Shown one piece after another: positions 53,385 to 63,428 of a stretch of 64,000 nucleotides of DNA. The stretch is from JAUUZT01 sp964654015 (lineage in GTDB: Bacteria > Chloroflexota > Dehalococcoidia > GIF9 > AB-539-J10), in assembly GCA_964654015.1 (NCBI GenBank), contig CAZZHQ010000003.1:1-64000 (forward strand), read 5' to 3'. Position 1 is the stretch's first letter. The number at the start of each line of letters is the position of its first letter. The notes below the pieces were generated by a model. The model did not search any database and was not told where the DNA came from. It saw only the letters and a program-made list of their open reading frames with translations. Both the position numbers and the translations under genes were made by a program.

Positions 53385-54329
53385 ATGATAGCTTTTGGGC
53401 CAGTTCCTTCGAGACGATTAGGACATAGTCTGGGAATAAATAATATCCCTCCAAAGATATGTTCATATGCCTGCGTTTACTGCCAACTTGGGAGAACAAT
53501 AAAAATACAGCTTGCCCGTAGGGAGTTTTACAAACCTACTGACATAATAAAAGATATCGTGAATAAAGTAACAGAAGCCAGAGGGAAAAAGGAACCTATC
53601 GATTACTTAAGCTTCGTACCTGATGGAGAACCCACTTTGGATGTCAATTTAGGGAAAGAAATCGATCTGCTTAAACCCCTAGGAATAAAAATCGCTGTAA
53701 TTTCAAATGCATCGCTTATAGCTGATAGTTTTGTTAGAGATGACCTGGCAAAAGCCGACTGGGTTTCCCTTAAGGTTGATGCCATGAGCGAAGAATGCTG
53801 GCGCCAGATTGACAGGCCACATGGGTCATTAAAACTAAAGGATATTCTAAAGGGCATAAGTACGTTTTCTAACATGTTCAAAGGAACACTGGTAACTGAA
53901 ACAATGCTAATCAAAGGTGTAAACGATAGCCAAAATGAAATCAGTAAAATAGCTAGTTTTCTGATGGATATAAATCCAAATAAGGTATATATAGCAGTAC
54001 CCACCAGGCCCCCAGCAGAAAAATGGGTTAAACCAGCTTGTGAACATAGTATCAATAGGGCTTATCAAATATTTACTGAAAAGCTAGATAAGGTGGAGTA
54101 TCTGCTAGGTTACGAAGGAAATGCCTTCGCCTTTACTAGCAACGCCGAAGACGATTTACTTAGCATAACTTCAGTTCATCCCATGAGAGAGGATGCCATA
54201 AACGAGTTTCTATTGAAATCTAACACTGACTCTCATCTTATTAAGAGACTAATTACCGAAGGAAAATTGGTAGAGACTGAATACAACGGCAAGAAATTCT
54301 ACACAAGAAGGTTATCAAGGCAAACCTAA
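53385..54329 (+). CDS. Radical SAM protein (COG0731 type)
   Basis: A 314-residue radical SAM protein. The cluster motif CSYACVYC lies near residues 27-34, followed by DYLSFVPDGEPTLD near 73-86, a typical GEP-type motif. The C-terminal 70 residues have a winged-helix-like look (EDDLLSITSVHPMREDAINEFL). The family is common in archaea and anaerobic bacteria and its substrate is mostly unknown. No Shine-Dalgarno is seen at its start. Confidence 0.85.
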   Translation: MIAFGPVPSRRLGHSLGINNIPPKICSYACVYCQLGRTIKIQLARREFYKPTDIIKDIVNKVTEARGKKEPIDYLSFVPDGEPTLDVNLGKEIDLLKPLGIKIAVISNASLIADSFVRDDLAKADWVSLKVDAMSEECWRQIDRPHGSLKLKDILKGISTFSNMFKGTLVTETMLIKGVNDSQNEISKIASFLMDINPNKVYIAVPTRPPAEKWVKPACEHSINRAYQIFTEKLDKVEYLLGYEGNAFAFTSNAEDDLLSITSVHPMREDAINEFLLKSNTDSHLIKRLITEGKLVETEYNGKKFYTRRLSRQT

Positions 54330-54473
54330 TGACACATTCTGCCATTCCCAGTTCGCTTTCTTGCTGTATAAGTATATACTTCAAAATCTAACAGTTCAGA
54401 TTTCTCCACTTTGTACAATATTATGGCTCCTGCTCTCTGCTTTAAATCACAGTTTCTATATTAGCCGCTCTGG

Positions 54474-54488
54474 TATAATGTACGCATG
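54474..54488 (+). promoter_or_regulatory. Extended -10 promoter of a leaderless deacetylase gene
   Basis: TGGTATAAT (TATAAT at 54474-54479) ends exactly six bases before the ATG at 54486, so transcription should start at or within a base of the ATG. No Shine-Dalgarno is present. Confidence 0.6.
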
Positions 54489-55520
54489 AAATCTGGGCTG
54501 GTTTATGATCCGATCTACCTGGAGCATAACACAGGAGAGCACCCGGAAAATGCCAGTAGACTTATCTCCATAATGTCGCATTTAAAGCAAACTGGCATAG
54601 AGGAGTCCCTAACCATGCTTCAGCCACAGATCGCCTTAAAAGAAGACCTGGAGATGGTACACGATGAGAGATATATTGCCAAGATAAAATATACTGCAGA
54701 AAATGGCGGAGGCTGGCTGGATCCAGACACTTTTATATGTTCAAAATCATATGAAGCAGCTCTATATGCTGCTGGTGGACTGATAACCGCCCTGAAAGCA
54801 GTGTGGAATAATGAGGTTAACAATGCCTTCGCTCTGGTTAGACCTCCGGGTCATCACGCCGTCACAAATCATGCCATGGGATTTTGCCTGTTTAATAACA
54901 TAGCAATCGCAGCAAAATTTGCACTTGCATACTTAGACGTTGAACGTATTCTCCTTGTTGACTTCGATGTTCATCACGGAAATGGAACCCAAGATACTTT
55001 TTACAATGATCCCAGGGTACTCTATTTTTCCACACATCAGTATCCCTTCTTCCCTGGTTCAGGAAGCGCCGACGAGATAGGAGAAGGAGAGGGAGTAGGG
55101 TTCACAGTAAATTTTCCGATGAGGGCTGGGTGGGGAGACCAAGAGTATTCCAGGATTTACAATGAAATTCTAATCCCAATAGCAAGAAGATTCCAACCAC
55201 AGGTTATTCTGGTCTCCGCAGGATTTGATGCTCATTGGGCAGACAGACTAGCCATGATGCAAGCAACTATATCTGGGTTCGCTCATATAATAACTATACT
55301 CAAAGATTTAGCAACAGAACTATGTGATGGTCGGCTTATCTTCACTCTGGAAGGTGGCTACAATCTACAAGTAATTGCTTCTTCGGTAGAGTCTACTTTT
55401 AACATCCTTCTGGGCAACCCTAAAATAAACGACCCCTTAGGTAAAGCACCGTCAGAGAACCACGACGGATTTGAAGAGTCTCTCCTGAAGGTAAAGACGT
55501 TACATCACCTGGAGAGATAA
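54486..55520 (+). CDS. Histone deacetylase-family protein (class II-like deacetylase)
   Basis: A 344-residue HDAC-fold protein. The catalytic pair lies in RPPGHHAVTNHAMGF near 119; the metal ligands in DFDVHHGNGTQDTF near 159-172 and FDAHWADRL near 252; and the tyrosine loop in EGGYNLQVI near 295. All catalytic residues look intact. Bacterial members deacylate acetyl-lysine, polyamines or other amides. Confidence 0.92.
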   Translation: MKSGLVYDPIYLEHNTGEHPENASRLISIMSHLKQTGIEESLTMLQPQIALKEDLEMVHDERYIAKIKYTAENGGGWLDPDTFICSKSYEAALYAAGGLITALKAVWNNEVNNAFALVRPPGHHAVTNHAMGFCLFNNIAIAAKFALAYLDVERILLVDFDVHHGNGTQDTFYNDPRVLYFSTHQYPFFPGSGSADEIGEGEGVGFTVNFPMRAGWGDQEYSRIYNEILIPIARRFQPQVILVSAGFDAHWADRLAMMQATISGFAHIITILKDLATELCDGRLIFTLEGGYNLQVIASSVESTFNILLGNPKINDPLGKAPSENHDGFEESLLKVKTLHHLER

Positions 55521-55575
55521 CATGACCTTAATTGTTCTGCCTTTCGCCTTCTTTAATAAATTGTTGCTATAGCGG

Positions 55576-56493
55576 TTACACCATTTTTCTACCAAAGGAC
55601 AGCCCTGAAAACACCTTTCGCCATTCTTTTTTCTCCCAGACTGCCAATAGTGGCCCCGCTATTAACATCGAACTATAGGTGCCAGCAAGCAACCCTATGA
55701 GTAATACCAGCATAAAATTATGTATCGTTGTCCCACCAAAAAGAAAGAGAGCCAGGATAACGCAGATAGTAGTCAAAGAAGTATTCAGAGAGCGCCCCAG
55801 AGTTTCCAAAAGGCTGGAATTAACTACTACTGCAAAATCTAAGCTAATACCTTTGATTATATTTTCTCTAATGCGGTCAAAAACCACTACTGTATTGTTA
55901 ATACTATAGCCCACTACTGTCAGTACACCAGTTAGGAACATGGCATCAATTTCCATACCTACTGTCTTACCCATGATAGAAAAGATTCCCGCTACGATAA
56001 GCACGTTATGAATCAATGCAATTATAGCGCATGCCCCCCACCTGAAAGGACTGGGCATTCGACGGAAAGCCCATGCAATATAAAATAACATAGCTATAGA
56101 AGCAATCATTACGGCGATGCCTGCACTAGTCGCTGTCTCGCCCGCGATAGAGGGGGAAATTGTATTATAGTCACGTACGACAACTTCAGTGCTTAACTCT
56201 TCTGATAACTTCGTGGTTAACTCCTCCCTCTCAGCAGGGGTTATCTCTTTCATGCGTAAGAGAAAATCCTCGTCGCTGCTTTGAATTATTGCCTCCAGGT
56301 GTCCAAACGTTGTTATCTCTTGCCGTAGTTCCTCTTGCTGAACCTGTGGATTGAAACGAAGAGTCATAGAAGTGCCACCGGTAAAATCAATCCCTGGCTG
56401 CAACCCAAAAACCACCAGCGAGACTATGGATATCCCCATCGCTATAGTGGATAGCAGAAAAAACCATTGCTTTCTTCCCATAAAGTCAATCAT
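55576..56493 (-). CDS. secF: Protein translocase subunit SecF
   Basis: A 305-residue membrane protein with six helices and the RND signature D1/F motif IDFTGGTSMTLRF near residues 33-45. VVVFDRIREN near 207 is also typical. With SecD it uses proton motive force to complete protein export through SecYEG. It overlaps secD by 4 bp (ATGA). Confidence 0.95.
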   Translation of the reverse strand: MIDFMGRKQWFFLLSTIAMGISIVSLVVFGLQPGIDFTGGTSMTLRFNPQVQQEELRQEITTFGHLEAIIQSSDEDFLLRMKEITPAEREELTTKLSEELSTEVVVRDYNTISPSIAGETATSAGIAVMIASIAMLFYIAWAFRRMPSPFRWGACAIIALIHNVLIVAGIFSIMGKTVGMEIDAMFLTGVLTVVGYSINNTVVVFDRIRENIIKGISLDFAVVVNSSLLETLGRSLNTSLTTICVILALFLFGGTTIHNFMLVLLIGLLAGTYSSMLIAGPLLAVWEKKEWRKVFSGLSFGRKMV

Positions 56494-57845
56494 TTTTCAA
56501 CTCCGTAAGCTTTTAAATCGGTAATTCTCTGGCTATTGACAATGAGACGAAGAAAGGTTCGAGTAATAACGATAGCAGTAAACATACTCAGTGCCACGCC
56601 AATAAATAGAGTTAGCGCAAAACCTCTGACCATAAAAGCACCGAAGGTACCACCCAACCAGAAAAGGACAATGCAAGCAATAAAAGTGGTTATATTACTA
56701 TCTCGAATAGCTGTCCAGGCCCGGTTAAACCCAGCCTCCACAGCCATTTTCAGGTTATGGCCAGCACGCAACTCCTCTTTCATTCTCTCAAAAATGAGCA
56801 CATTTGCATCCACAGCCATACCAAAAGATAAGATGGCAGCAGCAATTCCAGGCAAGGTTAATGTCAGGTTCGCAGAAAATATCTTAAAGATGGCTACTAA
56901 TAACGTTCCATAAATAACAAGGCTCAAGCAAGCAATCAAACCAGGAAAACGATAGTAGAGAATCATAAACAGCAGCAGCAGAATCAAACCAATATTCGCC
57001 GCCAGTATGCTTTTCCTTACAGAATCGGCTCCCAGAGAGGCATCTACATCCCGCTGGTCAATAAGGTCTAATGGGAGATCCAGGGCACCGGAATTAAGCT
57101 TTATCGTCAGGCTTCCGGCCTCTTCAATAGTAAAGTCGCCCTCAATCCGCCCGGGAGTACCCGACGTTATCACACTCCGAACCACAGGCGTTGAAATAAT
57201 ATCCTTGTCGATGACAATAGCCAGGGGTCTATTCAGATTAGCTTCAGTTATCTTCTCAAAAAGATATGCTCCCTCGCTATCCCATTCAATAACAACCACC
57301 GGTCCTTGATAGGGGTCAATATCCTGATACGCCCGCTTTAGATATTCTCCAGTAAGAGCTTTTACTTTGCCATCCTTTCCCTCCGCTTCAGCGGGTTCCT
57401 CACTGAAAGTCCAGTAACCTTCCTCATCAAGCAAAGGTTCACCGTATTCATCCAGTTCCTGTTCTACAAAATAAAGCTGCCCTGTTTCACCTATAAGCTC
57501 AATCGCTCTGCCGATATCCTTCTCTCCAGGGAGTTGAACCAGTATTCGATCAACCCCCATTCTCTGGATTACTGGTTCTGTCGCCCCATATTCATTAACC
57601 CTTCGTTGAATCTTCTCAATCACTGCTGATAAGACAACTTCATCGCTCATATCAGGGTCTTTCTTCGACAAATCAGCCCGATAGAGCAACTGACTGCCAC
57701 CACGGAGATCAAGTCCCAGGGTTAAACCATTAGAACCAAGTAGCTTTTCATTAAAAGGGACTATTTGCCATAATGACAGACCAAACAATACAATGATAAA
57801 TATAAGCAGATAACGATTCTTCTTCAAATTACTATCTCGAACCAC
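56490..57845 (-). CDS. secD: Protein translocase subunit SecD
   Basis: A 451-residue membrane protein with six helices. LGLDLRGGSQLLYRADL near 42 (the D5 motif) and GMAVDANVLIFERMKEEL near 342 are SecD signatures. The extracytoplasmic P1 domain lies between helices 1 and 2. It starts at a GTG inside the cca 3' end (14-bp overlap) without a Shine-Dalgarno, so translational coupling to cca is likely. Confidence 0.95.
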   Translation of the reverse strand: MVRDSNLKKNRYLLIFIIVLFGLSLWQIVPFNEKLLGSNGLTLGLDLRGGSQLLYRADLSKKDPDMSDEVVLSAVIEKIQRRVNEYGATEPVIQRMGVDRILVQLPGEKDIGRAIELIGETGQLYFVEQELDEYGEPLLDEEGYWTFSEEPAEAEGKDGKVKALTGEYLKRAYQDIDPYQGPVVVIEWDSEGAYLFEKITEANLNRPLAIVIDKDIISTPVVRSVITSGTPGRIEGDFTIEEAGSLTIKLNSGALDLPLDLIDQRDVDASLGADSVRKSILAANIGLILLLLFMILYYRFPGLIACLSLVIYGTLLVAIFKIFSANLTLTLPGIAAAILSFGMAVDANVLIFERMKEELRAGHNLKMAVEAGFNRAWTAIRDSNITTFIACIVLFWLGGTFGAFMVRGFALTLFIGVALSMFTAIVITRTFLRLIVNSQRITDLKAYGVEK

Positions 57846-59319
57846 AGCGTTGTTTATTTAATTCCTTATCCGCCAACGCCAAGGCTTCCTCTTTATTATT
57901 TATCTCACCACTGGCCTGAGCCTCATGTAACATTTTCAGTAACTCTCCAAGCAACGGGCCAGAAGCCAAGCCAAATTTCTCCATGAGGTCATATCCATTT
58001 ACAATCTTAATCGGCTGAATCTTGGTTTGTTGTTCTTCATATTCCTCCAGAATATAAGAAATCAATCGGCAATGTCGTCTCCATCCTTTCATAGTTGCCA
58101 GGGGCCCCAGGCAAGCCAGGTAATCAGCCAAAGTTAATAATAGAATATCAATTCCCGAATCTCCCCTATCGCGAAAATAGCGATAGATTGCCTTACTGGA
58201 GGGCAATCCCTCCGTTGCCATCTGAACAGGATGAAGATGATGCCCTACCATATCTTCTACAAGCTTCGTTTCACGCACGCTGAAGCGTAATCTTTCCATG
58301 ATGTTTATTGCCAATTCCGCACCTTGATTGGCATGCCCCAAAAAACGCGCCCGGCCATTGTCAGCCAAGGTCTTTGTCCTCGGTTTAGCCACATCATGAA
58401 GAAAGGCTGCTATTTTGAGAAGAACTCTGTGATTGCTGCCCTTGGAAACCTCCTCGGCCAGGTGGTTCTCAATCTCCTCTGACCAGATAGTTGTAGACAA
58501 CATCTCTCCGTTGCTATACTCCCAATCGCTTTCACGCATAACGAACTCAAGCGTTGCCACCGTCTGCAGAGAATGCTCAAAGATATCCCAGAAATGCACA
58601 GTAGGCTGCTCTACTCCCTTTGCATCTATCATCTCAGGTAGCAAAGCTGTTAACAGCCCCAGATTATCCAAACGGCGGAGATTATGCGATGCTCCGGGCA
58701 AATGAAGCAAGCGAAGCAGTTCTTCCCTAATCCTCTCACCAGCAACTTTGCTGACAGATTGTGAACACTCTCGAATAAGAAATTCAGTATGTTGATCTAT
58801 CTCAAAATTAAGCTCAGCAGCCAGACGCACTGCCTTCAGTAACCTAACGGCATCATCCTCAAATGATTGATCACTTACCGCTCGTAACACTTTGTTTTGT
58901 ATATCTTCTCTGCCAGCAAACGGATCGATGATCTTCATTGGGGATTCCACACTGAACCCATCGAGTTCGACAGCCATTGCATCGATGGTGAAGTCACGAC
59001 GAGCAAGGTCTGATTCAATATCATCTGAAAAAGAGGAAAAATCCATATGCCATTGTCCCTCTTCCTCGACTATCACAACTCTGCCTATGTTGTTTGCCCT
59101 GTCTAGTACTATAAACTTTCCACCAAACTCTTTAGCAACAGCTTCAGCGATAATCAGGGCATTTCCATCGATGGCTATGTCGATGTCGTTTGTCTGCCTC
59201 TCCAAGATCATGTCTCTAACAAACCCACCAACGACATAGCCATGATGCCCTTGAAGTTTTATCAGGTGACAAATCCTATCGCGACAGAAAAAAATACGGT
59301 CTTGAACGGTAGAAAACAT
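57832..59319 (-). CDS. cca: tRNA nucleotidyltransferase (CCA-adding enzyme) with HD domain
   Basis: A 495-residue class II CCA-type enzyme. The nucleotidyltransferase head has GGFVRDMILERQTNDIDIAI near 31-50 with the DxD catalytic pair, then FTIDAMAVEL near 131. An HD phosphohydrolase-like domain with HDVAKPRT near 309 lies in the C-terminal half. It adds or repairs the 3'-CCA of tRNAs; a poly(A) polymerase role cannot be excluded from sequence alone. Its promoter (listed separately) gives a nearly leaderless mRNA. Confidence 0.9.
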   Translation of the reverse strand: MFSTVQDRIFFCRDRICHLIKLQGHHGYVVGGFVRDMILERQTNDIDIAIDGNALIIAEAVAKEFGGKFIVLDRANNIGRVVIVEEEGQWHMDFSSFSDDIESDLARRDFTIDAMAVELDGFSVESPMKIIDPFAGREDIQNKVLRAVSDQSFEDDAVRLLKAVRLAAELNFEIDQHTEFLIRECSQSVSKVAGERIREELLRLLHLPGASHNLRRLDNLGLLTALLPEMIDAKGVEQPTVHFWDIFEHSLQTVATLEFVMRESDWEYSNGEMLSTTIWSEEIENHLAEEVSKGSNHRVLLKIAAFLHDVAKPRTKTLADNGRARFLGHANQGAELAINIMERLRFSVRETKLVEDMVGHHLHPVQMATEGLPSSKAIYRYFRDRGDSGIDILLLTLADYLACLGPLATMKGWRRHCRLISYILEEYEEQQTKIQPIKIVNGYDLMEKFGLASGPLLGELLKMLHEAQASGEINNKEEALALADKELNKQRCGSR

Positions 59320-59329
59320 ATGAGTAGTA

Positions 59330-59358
59330 ATTGTACCTTGCGACGCAGCTATTGTAAA
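59330..59358 (-). promoter_or_regulatory. Sigma-70 promoter of cca
   Basis: On the minus strand, TTTACA (59353-59358) and TACAAT (59330-59335) are separated by exactly 17 bp. The -10 ends 10 nt before the ATG at 59319, leaving a leader of about three nucleotides. Confidence 0.65.
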
Positions 59359-59408
59359 GAATAACGACTTGGCTCTGTCAATCGAGAAGACTGTATTTAT
59401 GCGACTGC

Positions 59409-61103
59409 CTAGGCTCTTCTGCCAAATTCCTTCTCAAATTGAAACAAGCTCATGTGTATTACAGTTGGCCTCCCATGGGGGCAACTACGCGGTTGTTTGC
59501 TCTGCTCCAACTGGCTTATTAATTCTCTCATTTCCTCATTACTCAGTTGTTGACCTGCTCTTATTGCACCATGACATGATAACGACTGAGCAATCTTCTC
59601 CTCCCATGGCATGGAATCATCTCTGCGAGATAAAGTGTCAAACAAATCAGCCAGGACATTACGTATGTTCTCATTCGCAATTAGAACGGGCATCGCACGC
59701 AGTAGATAGTTTCTATCCCCAAAAGATTCGACGTAAAATCCAAACCGTAACAAAATTTCTTCATTACCTCTCCAGATTTCCTCTTCCCTAGGATTGAGTT
59801 CAATAGTAATAGGTTGAAGTAATCCCTGAACTTCAACCTTATGTTTTGCCCACTGCTCTAAAATTTTATCAAACCGTACCCGTTCGTGGGCAGCGTGCTG
59901 GTCAATAATATAAAGTCCATCCGGACCCTCAGCTATTACATATGTATTAGCCACCTGCCCCAATACCCGCAAAGCCGGTAAAGTAGCAGGATTGGCATTA
60001 TCCATAGAGGAGAAACCCTCAAACACGGGCTCGCTCTCCCTGACGCTCAGAGAGCGTTGCTGTGACCATGAGCCAGCAGAGGGGAATTGTATATTAGTCC
60101 TCGCTATAGACGTGTTCTGTAAAACTTCCTCCACTGTTTTCTTCACACTGGTAAAAATGTTTTGTTCATCATAGAATTTTACTTGTGCCTTGGTTGGATG
60201 AATATTAACGTCAATGCCGTCAGGCTGCAGCGATAGTCTCATTACTACCAAAGGATGTCGCCCTACCATCAGTAAGCCATGGTATGCCTGGTCAACTGCT
60301 TTCACCAATAACGGACTACGCACCCATCGCTTATTAATAAAGAAGCTATGATAATTATAGTCTGAACGAGTTAAAGAGGGGGGGCTTATCAAGCCATCAA
60401 TCTTAATATCCACCCCACTCCCGGGAAGTATTAGCATTTCTTGAGCTATCTTAAAACCATATATCTGGCTTACTACTCCACGCATATCGCCATCACCTAC
60501 AGTTTGCAAGCTGGGACGCTTATCCAGTAGTAGACTGAATTTAACTTCAGGGAACGCCATGGCATACTGTCCTACTATATGAGCTATGTGACTATTTTCC
60601 GTATTCGTTGATTTCAGGAACTTAAGCCTGGCTGGAAAATAACGAAATAAGCGGCGCACAATTACAGTGGTCCCAGAAGGTCTAGAAATAGCCTCCTGAC
60701 GAAGTGGCTCGTTCCCTTGCAGGTGCAAACAGCTGCCAACATCTTCCAGGGAACTTTTAGTTGAGAATTCTATCTCCGCAACAGCAGCTATACTGGGTAG
60801 AGCCTCACCCCGAAATCCCAGACTTGAAATATTCTCCAAATCAGTCAAATCGGCAATCTTGCTGGTGGCATAGCGACAAAAGGCAAGTTCCGCTTCGGTT
60901 GACGGAATACCCAGTCCATTATCAACAACTTTAATAGACCTGACGCCACCGCCCTGAATTTCTACGGAAATCTGACTGGCTTTAGCATCCAAGGAGTTTT
61001 CTATCAACTCCTTAACCACTGAAGCCGGCCTTTCAATCACCTCTCCGGCAGCAATCTTTGACACCATATCCGGTGTCAATATCTTGATAGACATTGATAT
61101 CAA
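59409..61103 (-). CDS. mutL: DNA mismatch repair protein MutL
   Basis: A 564-residue MutL. The GHKL ATPase motifs are IAAGEVIERPASVVKELIENSLDA near 18-41, DNGLGI near 61-66 and GFRGEALPSI near 95-104. The C-terminal domain holds an endonuclease-type motif DQHAAHERVRFD near 408 (with Asp where Glu is usual at the end) and CPHGRPT near 540. This suggests a nicking MutL of the MutH-independent type. No mutS is in the window. Confidence 0.95.
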   Translation of the reverse strand: MISMSIKILTPDMVSKIAAGEVIERPASVVKELIENSLDAKASQISVEIQGGGVRSIKVVDNGLGIPSTEAELAFCRYATSKIADLTDLENISSLGFRGEALPSIAAVAEIEFSTKSSLEDVGSCLHLQGNEPLRQEAISRPSGTTVIVRRLFRYFPARLKFLKSTNTENSHIAHIVGQYAMAFPEVKFSLLLDKRPSLQTVGDGDMRGVVSQIYGFKIAQEMLILPGSGVDIKIDGLISPPSLTRSDYNYHSFFINKRWVRSPLLVKAVDQAYHGLLMVGRHPLVVMRLSLQPDGIDVNIHPTKAQVKFYDEQNIFTSVKKTVEEVLQNTSIARTNIQFPSAGSWSQQRSLSVRESEPVFEGFSSMDNANPATLPALRVLGQVANTYVIAEGPDGLYIIDQHAAHERVRFDKILEQWAKHKVEVQGLLQPITIELNPREEEIWRGNEEILLRFGFYVESFGDRNYLLRAMPVLIANENIRNVLADLFDTLSRRDDSMPWEEKIAQSLSCHGAIRAGQQLSNEEMRELISQLEQSKQPRSCPHGRPTVIHMSLFQFEKEFGRRA

Positions 61104-61135
61104 TATTACACGTTTTCGTGTATCATGTCAATGGT

Positions 61136-63310
61136 TTATGGAGCAAAATATGGGTCTCTTTCTATTTTCTCTAATGGTGCCAAACTAAGCATAAGCCTCT
61201 TAACTCCTACCTGTTCAAAAGCCACAGTCACTACTTTATCCCCCCTGTCAGTAGTACAATCTTTTACCACTCCATCACCAAATTTGCCGTGGCAAACCCA
61301 ATCACCAACTTTTAACTCCAAAAGATCATTAGAATAGGACTCCGGTGAAGCATGTACATCTGTTAAAGAGCGAATGCTCTCCCATTTCCCTAATCCCATA
61401 GTAGTTGTAAGGCGTGGTGAGATATCACGGAGAAAGCGCGATGCACGATTTGCAGAGCCCTTGCCAAATAGCGTACGACGATGAGTACGAAGCAGGTAGA
61501 GCCTTTCCTTAGCCCTGGTTATACCAACGTAACAAAGACGTCGTTCTTCTTCCATTTCCCCAGGATCATCAAGAGATCTGCTATGAGGCAGAATTCCTTC
61601 TTCCAAACCAACGATAAAAACAACAGGGAACTCCAATCCTTTAGCTTGATGTAGAGTTACCAGGGTTACGGCACCGGTACTATCCCCCAAATCATCAGTA
61701 TCAGTTACCAGGCTAACTTTTTCCAGAAAGGCGACCAGGGCTTCTGCAAGATTACTGGAATCATATTCACCGGCGACACTCCGTAATTCCATAACATTCT
61801 CCCACCGCTCATCGCCATCTCCGCCACGATTCAGATATTCCTTATAGGCAGTACACTGCAATATCTCATCCAGTAGTTTTACCAAGCCCATCATATGCCT
61901 TCCATCAATGAGATTATCAATCATAGTAACAAAACCAACTAAAGTCACCGTAATACGTGAAGAAAGGAATCCTCCTTTGATAACCTCTTTTAATACAGTA
62001 TAAAGAGAATCGTGCTGAGAGCTTGCCAGACTAGAAAGTTGGCTTAGAGTACGTTGCCCGATACCACGTCCTGGAATGTTAATTATTCGAGCCATGCTGA
62101 CATCATCATTGGGGTTCTGTATGACACGAAGATAAGAGATAACATCTTTCACTTCACGTCTATGATAAAAACCAGTACTATTAACAAGCATATAAGGCAT
62201 TCCATAACGTATGAAGGCTTCCTCCAATACTCGTGATTGAGCATTTACACGATACATCACAGCGCAGTCCTTATATAATATCTGTCCCTGACTTACCAAT
62301 TTCTCAATGCTGTTAACTACTGACTGTGCTTCTCCGCTCTCATTATAACTTTCTATAATAGTCACCGGAGAACCGATCTCATTCTCCGTCCATAGCTCCT
62401 TAGGTTTACGCTGGACATTCGCTGTAATAACATCCGTTGCTACATCTAAAATTGTCTTGGTAGAGCGATAATTCTGTTCCAAGAACAAAACTTTAGTTTC
62501 AGGGTAGTCCTTCTCGAAATCCAATATGTTACGAAGATCTGCGGATCTCCAGGAGTAAATTGATTGGTCAGGGTCACCAACAACACAGACATTATGATAT
62601 TTACCTGCCAATTGCTTGACAAACATATATTGGACAGCGTTCGTATCCTGAAATTCATCGACTAAGATATGAACATAGCGTGACTGATAGCTAGCCAGGA
62701 TATCAGGATGAGCTTTAAATAAGCATACTACCCTCATTAGTAAGTCATCAAAGTCCACAGCAGTGCTTCTATCAAGCAATTGCTGGTAACGCTGATAGAC
62801 TCTATACACAATCTCATCAAAATAACTATTAATCCGCTCTGAGTATTCCTTGGGACCGATAAGGCTACTTTTTGCGGAACTGATAGTTGATAGCAGAGCA
62901 CGCGGTGCATACTGCTTGGGGTCCAGTTTTTCTTCTTCAAGGCTCTGCTTAATTACTTTCAGTTGATCTTCCTCGTCATAGATGACAAAATTGGAGTTAA
63001 GTCCAATGGCTTTGCCTTCCCGACGCAGAATTCCCACACAAATAGAGTGAAATGTACCTATAGCTAAGGATTCTATCTGCTGACCTATTAGTTCCTCTAA
63101 TCGTCCTTTCATCTCACGAGCTGCCCGGTTAGTGAAAGTAACAGCCATGATACGAAATGGCTTAACACCACAAACTCTGACCAGATAGGCAATACGGTGA
63201 GTGATTACTCTAGTCTTACCACTGCCGGGCCCAGCCAGAATAAGCACAGGGCCTTCAACAGCTTCAACGGCTTGCCTTTGGGCGTGATTAAGCGAAGCAA
63301 GAAAATCCAT
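61136..63310 (-). CDS. pcrA: ATP-dependent DNA helicase UvrD/PcrA
   Basis: A 724-residue superfamily 1 helicase. Walker A AGPGSGKTRVITHRIA near 26-41, DEFQDTN near 216, the QNYRST motif near 282, and VTLHQAKGLEFPVVF near 555 mark UvrD/PcrA. The C-terminal tail (DWVCHGKFGDGVV) is a Tudor-like domain that binds RNA polymerase in PcrA. TGCTATAAT (TATAAT at 63325-63330, minus strand) ends 14 nt before the ATG. Confidence 0.95.
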   Translation of the reverse strand: MDFLASLNHAQRQAVEAVEGPVLILAGPGSGKTRVITHRIAYLVRVCGVKPFRIMAVTFTNRAAREMKGRLEELIGQQIESLAIGTFHSICVGILRREGKAIGLNSNFVIYDEEDQLKVIKQSLEEEKLDPKQYAPRALLSTISSAKSSLIGPKEYSERINSYFDEIVYRVYQRYQQLLDRSTAVDFDDLLMRVVCLFKAHPDILASYQSRYVHILVDEFQDTNAVQYMFVKQLAGKYHNVCVVGDPDQSIYSWRSADLRNILDFEKDYPETKVLFLEQNYRSTKTILDVATDVITANVQRKPKELWTENEIGSPVTIIESYNESGEAQSVVNSIEKLVSQGQILYKDCAVMYRVNAQSRVLEEAFIRYGMPYMLVNSTGFYHRREVKDVISYLRVIQNPNDDVSMARIINIPGRGIGQRTLSQLSSLASSQHDSLYTVLKEVIKGGFLSSRITVTLVGFVTMIDNLIDGRHMMGLVKLLDEILQCTAYKEYLNRGGDGDERWENVMELRSVAGEYDSSNLAEALVAFLEKVSLVTDTDDLGDSTGAVTLVTLHQAKGLEFPVVFIVGLEEGILPHSRSLDDPGEMEEERRLCYVGITRAKERLYLLRTHRRTLFGKGSANRASRFLRDISPRLTTTMGLGKWESIRSLTDVHASPESYSNDLLELKVGDWVCHGKFGDGVVKDCTTDRGDKVVTVAFEQVGVKRLMLSLAPLEKIERDPYFAP

Positions 63311-63428
63311 AAGAATGAGTAATAATTATAGCACCAGTAAAAAGAACGTCCTAAAAACCGAAGCTCTCTAAGTTTTATCAGATACTGGAGAGTGTTCCAA
63401 GTTTTTGATAGAATAGTAATACCAAGCG

